Assembly (NCBI GenBank): GCA_963978905.1
Contig: OZ022261.1
Coordinates: forward strand, 28,269,686 to 28,333,685
DNA length: 64,000 nt
Source: Trichostrongylus colubriformis
Taxonomy: Eukaryota; Nematoda; Chromadorea; Rhabditida; Trichostrongylidae
Reading direction: 5' to 3'
This document shows positions 60,579 to 64,000 of this stretch, piece by piece. The translations under genes were made by a program, and so were the position numbers. Under the pieces are notes generated by a model. The model did not search any database. It was not told where the DNA came from and worked only from the letters and a program-made list of their open reading frames with translations. Every line of letters begins with the position of its first letter. The first letter of the stretch is position 1.

Positions 60579-61267
60579 TTAGGTAGTCTAAAAAGTCTTT
60601 TCGTATTTTTAAATACCGCTTTTTCCCTCAAAACTGCTTTCCACAAAATTTCTTCTGTACATATATATGTAGTGCAAGTCCACACGCATTTATAGGTATT
60701 GTTGTCTTCCATCTCCCGGATAACCCTTTTCAGCAAAATAAAAATATCAAAAGTCACTTCATTTTCAATTCCAATTTTTTTTCTCTGAATGGCGTTAGAC
60801 AGGGAATGGAAAAGGTGACAATCCGATGGAGCAAGATCAGGGCTATAAGGCAGCAATTTTTATTCAAGCTCGAGAATTATTTAAAAGAAAAAATTTTTAA
60901 AATTTTTTACTACTAGTGGCAAAATGACTCGCCAAAAAATTCTCGAGCTTGGAAAAAAAGAATAAAAATTGCTGCCCCATCCACCTTATAGCCCTCATCT
61001 TGTTCCATCGGATTATCACCTTTTCCTTTCCCTGTCTAACGCCATTCAAAGAAAAAATTTTTTATAATTTTTGTATTGAAAATGAGGTTGACCGTTGATA
61101 TGTTTATTTTGCCGAAAAGGGTTATTCGGGAGATGGAAGACAATAATACCTATAGATGCGTGTGGACTTGTACTACATGTGTATGTACAGAAGAGAGATT
61201 GCTGGAAAGCAGTTTGGAGGGAAAAAGCGGTATTTGAAAATACGAAAAAACTTTTTAGACTACCTAA
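60579..61267. mobile_element. 689-bp foldback of two mariner 3' ends
   Basis: The ends TTAGGTAGTCTAAAAAG read inwards from both sides, with TA flanks (60577-60578, 61268-61269). The left arm (to about 60881) carries, on the minus strand, a mariner transposase C-terminus with PYSPDLAPSDCHLF and LSNAIQRK. The right arm (from about 60938), on the plus strand, carries the same region with PSDYHLFLSLSNAIQRK and a frameshift. By eye the arms are mostly the same over about 300 bases, meeting at CAAGCTCGAGAATT and its inverse around a loop of about 56 bases. It is a non-autonomous derivative of a mariner different from the one at 24.7 kb. Confidence 0.85.
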
Positions 61268-62200
61268 TAGTTGGTACCACTCAAAAGAGAGGGGCGGTGG
61301 ATGCCATGCTCAGGCCTTTGTACCCGCCCTGCGCCTCCTTGAGCAGATTAGCACAAATTTTCATACAGGTGAACCTTCACATCTTCGCGACTGCCCAACC
61401 ACGCTAATCGTGTCCTTGATGTTGAATTTTTCGTAATCATCGGTTATAGGAAACGTTCTGAGCAGGATGTCGGTAGTGCCCCCAGAGACCATGAGGGTGT
61501 GAGAACTAATGGCTTTGGTCGTTCCGCGACCGAATGTGTCCATACTCTCTCCGCTTCTTTACCATTATTGCTCTCGCTTTCATGTTTTTATTCATACATG
61601 CACAGTAGAGTACCTTTTTTGGAGGAAAAATCTTACTGCGTTATATATAACTTTGTTACAGCTGTTGTAAATCCACGTTGGTATAGTTATGGTATTCTAT
61701 GTCTACCTTCTCATGTTATAGAAAAGACTCCGTCCCCCGTAGTATTAAAACACCCTTGCGTGGGCCTTTAATAGCATGAAACCCAATCCCATAATGTGAT
61801 GGCCCGTTTCTCATCAACTCCACTCTCTGGCATCCAAAAATAACTGGTAAAAATCGATAAGTTCCATTTGCTCTAAACGGCGTAGAAAATCAGAATGAAG
61901 ATTGACGTCTTTTCGATTGGATTCGTCTCGTAAATGAAAAAAAAACTGTCTCAACTCTGCTGAACCGATTATCTGCGATTGCTGTAAGGGCAATTAAAAT
62001 CGACAGTGGACTTTGCCAGTTTGCCTGATTGTCGTTTTCGCACCAATTATCTGACGCAATAAGTAATGATGTGCAGCTTATTCGCAGTAGATTTGATTGT
62101 TCTAACGAGTTCTCGGGACCAGAAACCTGCTTTTCGCCTCAGCCACGAATACGAGCTACACATACAGCTACTACATCTTAATGTGATATAGCTGCGTTCA
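61268..62200. other. Intergenic, nothing recognised
   Basis: AT-rich sequence without recognisable domains, repeats or splice structure. Confidence 0.4.
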
Positions 62201-62204
62201 GCTA

Positions 62205-63118
62205 ATGACAAGTGATGCAGAATTGCGACGTTTCAGACTGCATGCCCATGAACCTATGAGAACTCGAGGTGGAGAATTGTTGGAATCATCAAAAGGCTGG
62301 TGGGTATATGTAGCGCTGCTCTGGGTGCGAAGACTTATGTCGGATTTTCGCGCGTCCGCGCGCAGCGAGGGCAAGTTGATTTCTTCGCTTGTGATTGCAT
62401 GCATTGCGTACACTCGTTTATGCCCGAACTAGTATAAGCCCGAATTAATTATTTCTTGATTGAGATTGTTATCAGGTAATGTTACTGTATATTTTACTTT
62501 TTATGTCATTGTCTTTTTGGGGTACAAAAGTTATTGTTTTCAGATAGTGATGAGATTCACAGCTAATTGTTCAAAGGATCTCCATGGTACTAGCCCCTCG
62601 TGTCCTGAGCGGGATCCAACCGACCGCGGCAAGTCGTGCTGGGGCGCCGTGAGTGCGACACAAAGCGAAAAATCGACATGAGGCTACACCCCGTAGCTCC
62701 ATTTACAATCGTAGAGTCCCCATTCGCAGAGTCGAGCTCCTCCCACTGACGTGTTCGACGTGTTTGGTGATGTCCCACGTCCCTGTCCTCTCTTATCCCT
62801 TCATCAAGGCTTCTCATGTGTTGGCCTTCAGAAAAAAAAACGATAACCAATATTCAGAGCACTGTGTAAAGGGCGACATCATTGTGCCCATCCCATTAGA
62901 TCTTTTGTAATGACTTGGATATGCCTACGAGCCCATTCAGGAAAGTATTCCCCATGAGGTTTGTTTTGCAACCATGGCTTACTTTTCCGCTGCAGCATAC
63001 GGATTAACATCGCCCTCATTTGAAATGAGTTTGAGCCATGGAATTCATTCGATGATCCTACTGGCACAGCACTCTGTCGTTTTAATTAATGTTCCTGGAG
63101 GGCTGTCTGGAAATGTGA
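62205..63118 (+). CDS. Weak candidate gene, three phase-matched exons
   Basis: ATG 62205 lies four bases after an acceptor-like GCGTTCAG, as in a trans-spliced start. Exon 62205-62303 (MTSDAELRRFRLHAH...) ends at GTATAT. Exon 62544-62648 follows a strong TTGTTTTCAG, encodes FTANCSKDLHGTSPSC..., and ends in GTGAGT. Exon 62936-63118 (FATMAYFSAAAYGL..., VVLINVPGGLSGN) ends in GTGAGT. All three joints are phase 0. I recognise no family, the antisense strand is also open at 62.9-63.1 kb, and no convincing continuation was fixed after 63118. It may be chance. Confidence 0.25.
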
Positions 63119-64000
63119 GTTGAATCTGATTTCATAACCCGGTTCAGTTGTAGATAACACCATGAGTGATCCTCACCACTGCTACTACGGCTCGCTATCA
63201 AATTTAGCTTGTGAATCCTAAAGCCTTCACGGAGCTCTATTAACATGTACAGATCTACCGCACGGCTCATCCCAATAAATCCGACTAATGCTGAGCCGTT
63301 TTGACGGACCAACAGTTGCAGCAAGCGTTGATGAAATGCCGTTTCAACACAGGGTAAGTTCAGTAACAATAAATAATTTCATCGCCTGCTTCTGCCGTCT
63401 CATTGCACAGCTCTCCCACCTGTTCTCTCGTCATCTGGCAGCGTTTTTGCTGGGCTATTATGTCAAGTCCATTATTTATGTGGTCTCATTTGTAGCATTG
63501 CAGCAATGGGAGAAAGATCGAAGAGTTTTCTTCTAAGCGAACTAGGAGTTTAGCCTGGTTACTGAGTAGTGATTTCGGATCACAGCACATGTTGAATACC
63601 TGCTTATTAGTTTAATTGACACCAGAGAACGTTTTCAGGATAGGATTAATTTGAGCCATTTAAGTTATTCTAGATAAAAAAGAGCATTGTTTTCTTTCGA
63701 TGAAAAAGCTGATGGAAAAACTATCGCAAGGATATCTTTTGAAAAAACATATTTTGTCCTCCATGGTAGATGAAGAAGAAAAGATGCAGAAATTTCGAAT
63801 TTTTGCCACCCGATTACTCCTTTTCTGAGCCTCATAAATATCAAACAGTAAAAGGACTCAAAGAGGACAGGTAGAACCTTATGTATAACAAAAGAAGCTG
63901 TACTGAGTATAACAAATGAAGCTACTGAATACGTACATAAATTATAAAGAATCGCCCGAACATATTGCACAACTTAAAGGCACCGGGAGGGGTAAAGAGA
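63119..64000. other. Window end, nothing firmly recognised
   Basis: It contains exon-like open stretches near 63.31-63.36 (ending in GTAAGT) and 63.41-63.53 kb (after TTGCACAG) that might continue the 62.2 kb candidate, but phases are ambiguous. At 63974 a TTAAAGGCACCGGGAGGGG motif looks like the start of an R3-type repeat that runs off the window. Confidence 0.35.

Noticed and set aside
1..64000. CRISPR array, bacterial operon or phage-like system
   Set aside because: The intron-rich conserved animal genes show eukaryotic DNA, and no regularly spaced direct repeats were seen.

Overview
The window reads as chromosomal DNA of a nematode, most likely a clade V (strongylid or hookworm-like) worm. 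Three conserved genes support this. Their many short exons end in nematode-type TTTTCAG or TTTTAG acceptors. The SKP1 protein matches Caenorhabditis SKR-1 at its C-terminus as far as I recall that sequence. Long gene-poor stretches between the genes are packed with small inverted-repeat elements. The species call is inference.

Layout. 1-10.9 kb: no gene recognised, some dispersed repeats and a possible Pol III-type repeat. 10.97-21.65 kb, minus strand: a 17-exon gene for an abLIM/UNC-115 actin-binding LIM protein (three LIM domains, central conserved region, C-terminal villin headpiece), 677 codons plus stop, rebuilt exon by exon with matching phases. 24.69-25.97 kb: a 1282-bp mariner with perfect 33-bp inverted ends, TA flanks and a twice-frameshifted transposase. 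26-41.7 kb: foldback elements, homopolymer tracts and a purine-rich tract, with only weak exon candidates. 41.82-42.36 kb, plus strand: an uninterrupted SKP1 (skr) gene. 45.50-53.61 kb, plus strand: a 20-exon gene for exocyst subunit Sec3/EXOC1, 862 aa. 53.6-64 kb: repeats, several foldback elements, a 689-bp foldback made from two opposed mariner 3' ends, and a weak multi-exon candidate gene near 62.2-63.1 kb.

The three solid genes are not an operon: they lie on both strands and are kilobases apart. They share broad themes of cytoskeleton and growth-cone guidance (UNC-115), vesicle tethering at the plasma membrane (Sec3) and SCF ubiquitin ligase function (SKP1), but nothing in the sequence ties them into one system.

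The most useful observations are: (1) one UNC-115 intron has no AG at the conserved 3' splice position (GG instead), with an in-frame AG 33 bases downstream; (2) two competing N-termini for UNC-115; (3) a foldback element that would give a roughly 300-bp double-stranded RNA from mariner coding sequence; (4) several unrelated foldback families, some sharing terminal AGGC bases, including copies inside sec-3 introns. I found no convincing novel multi-gene system. All exon models rest on reading frame, splice consensus and remembered family sequences; no search was run.
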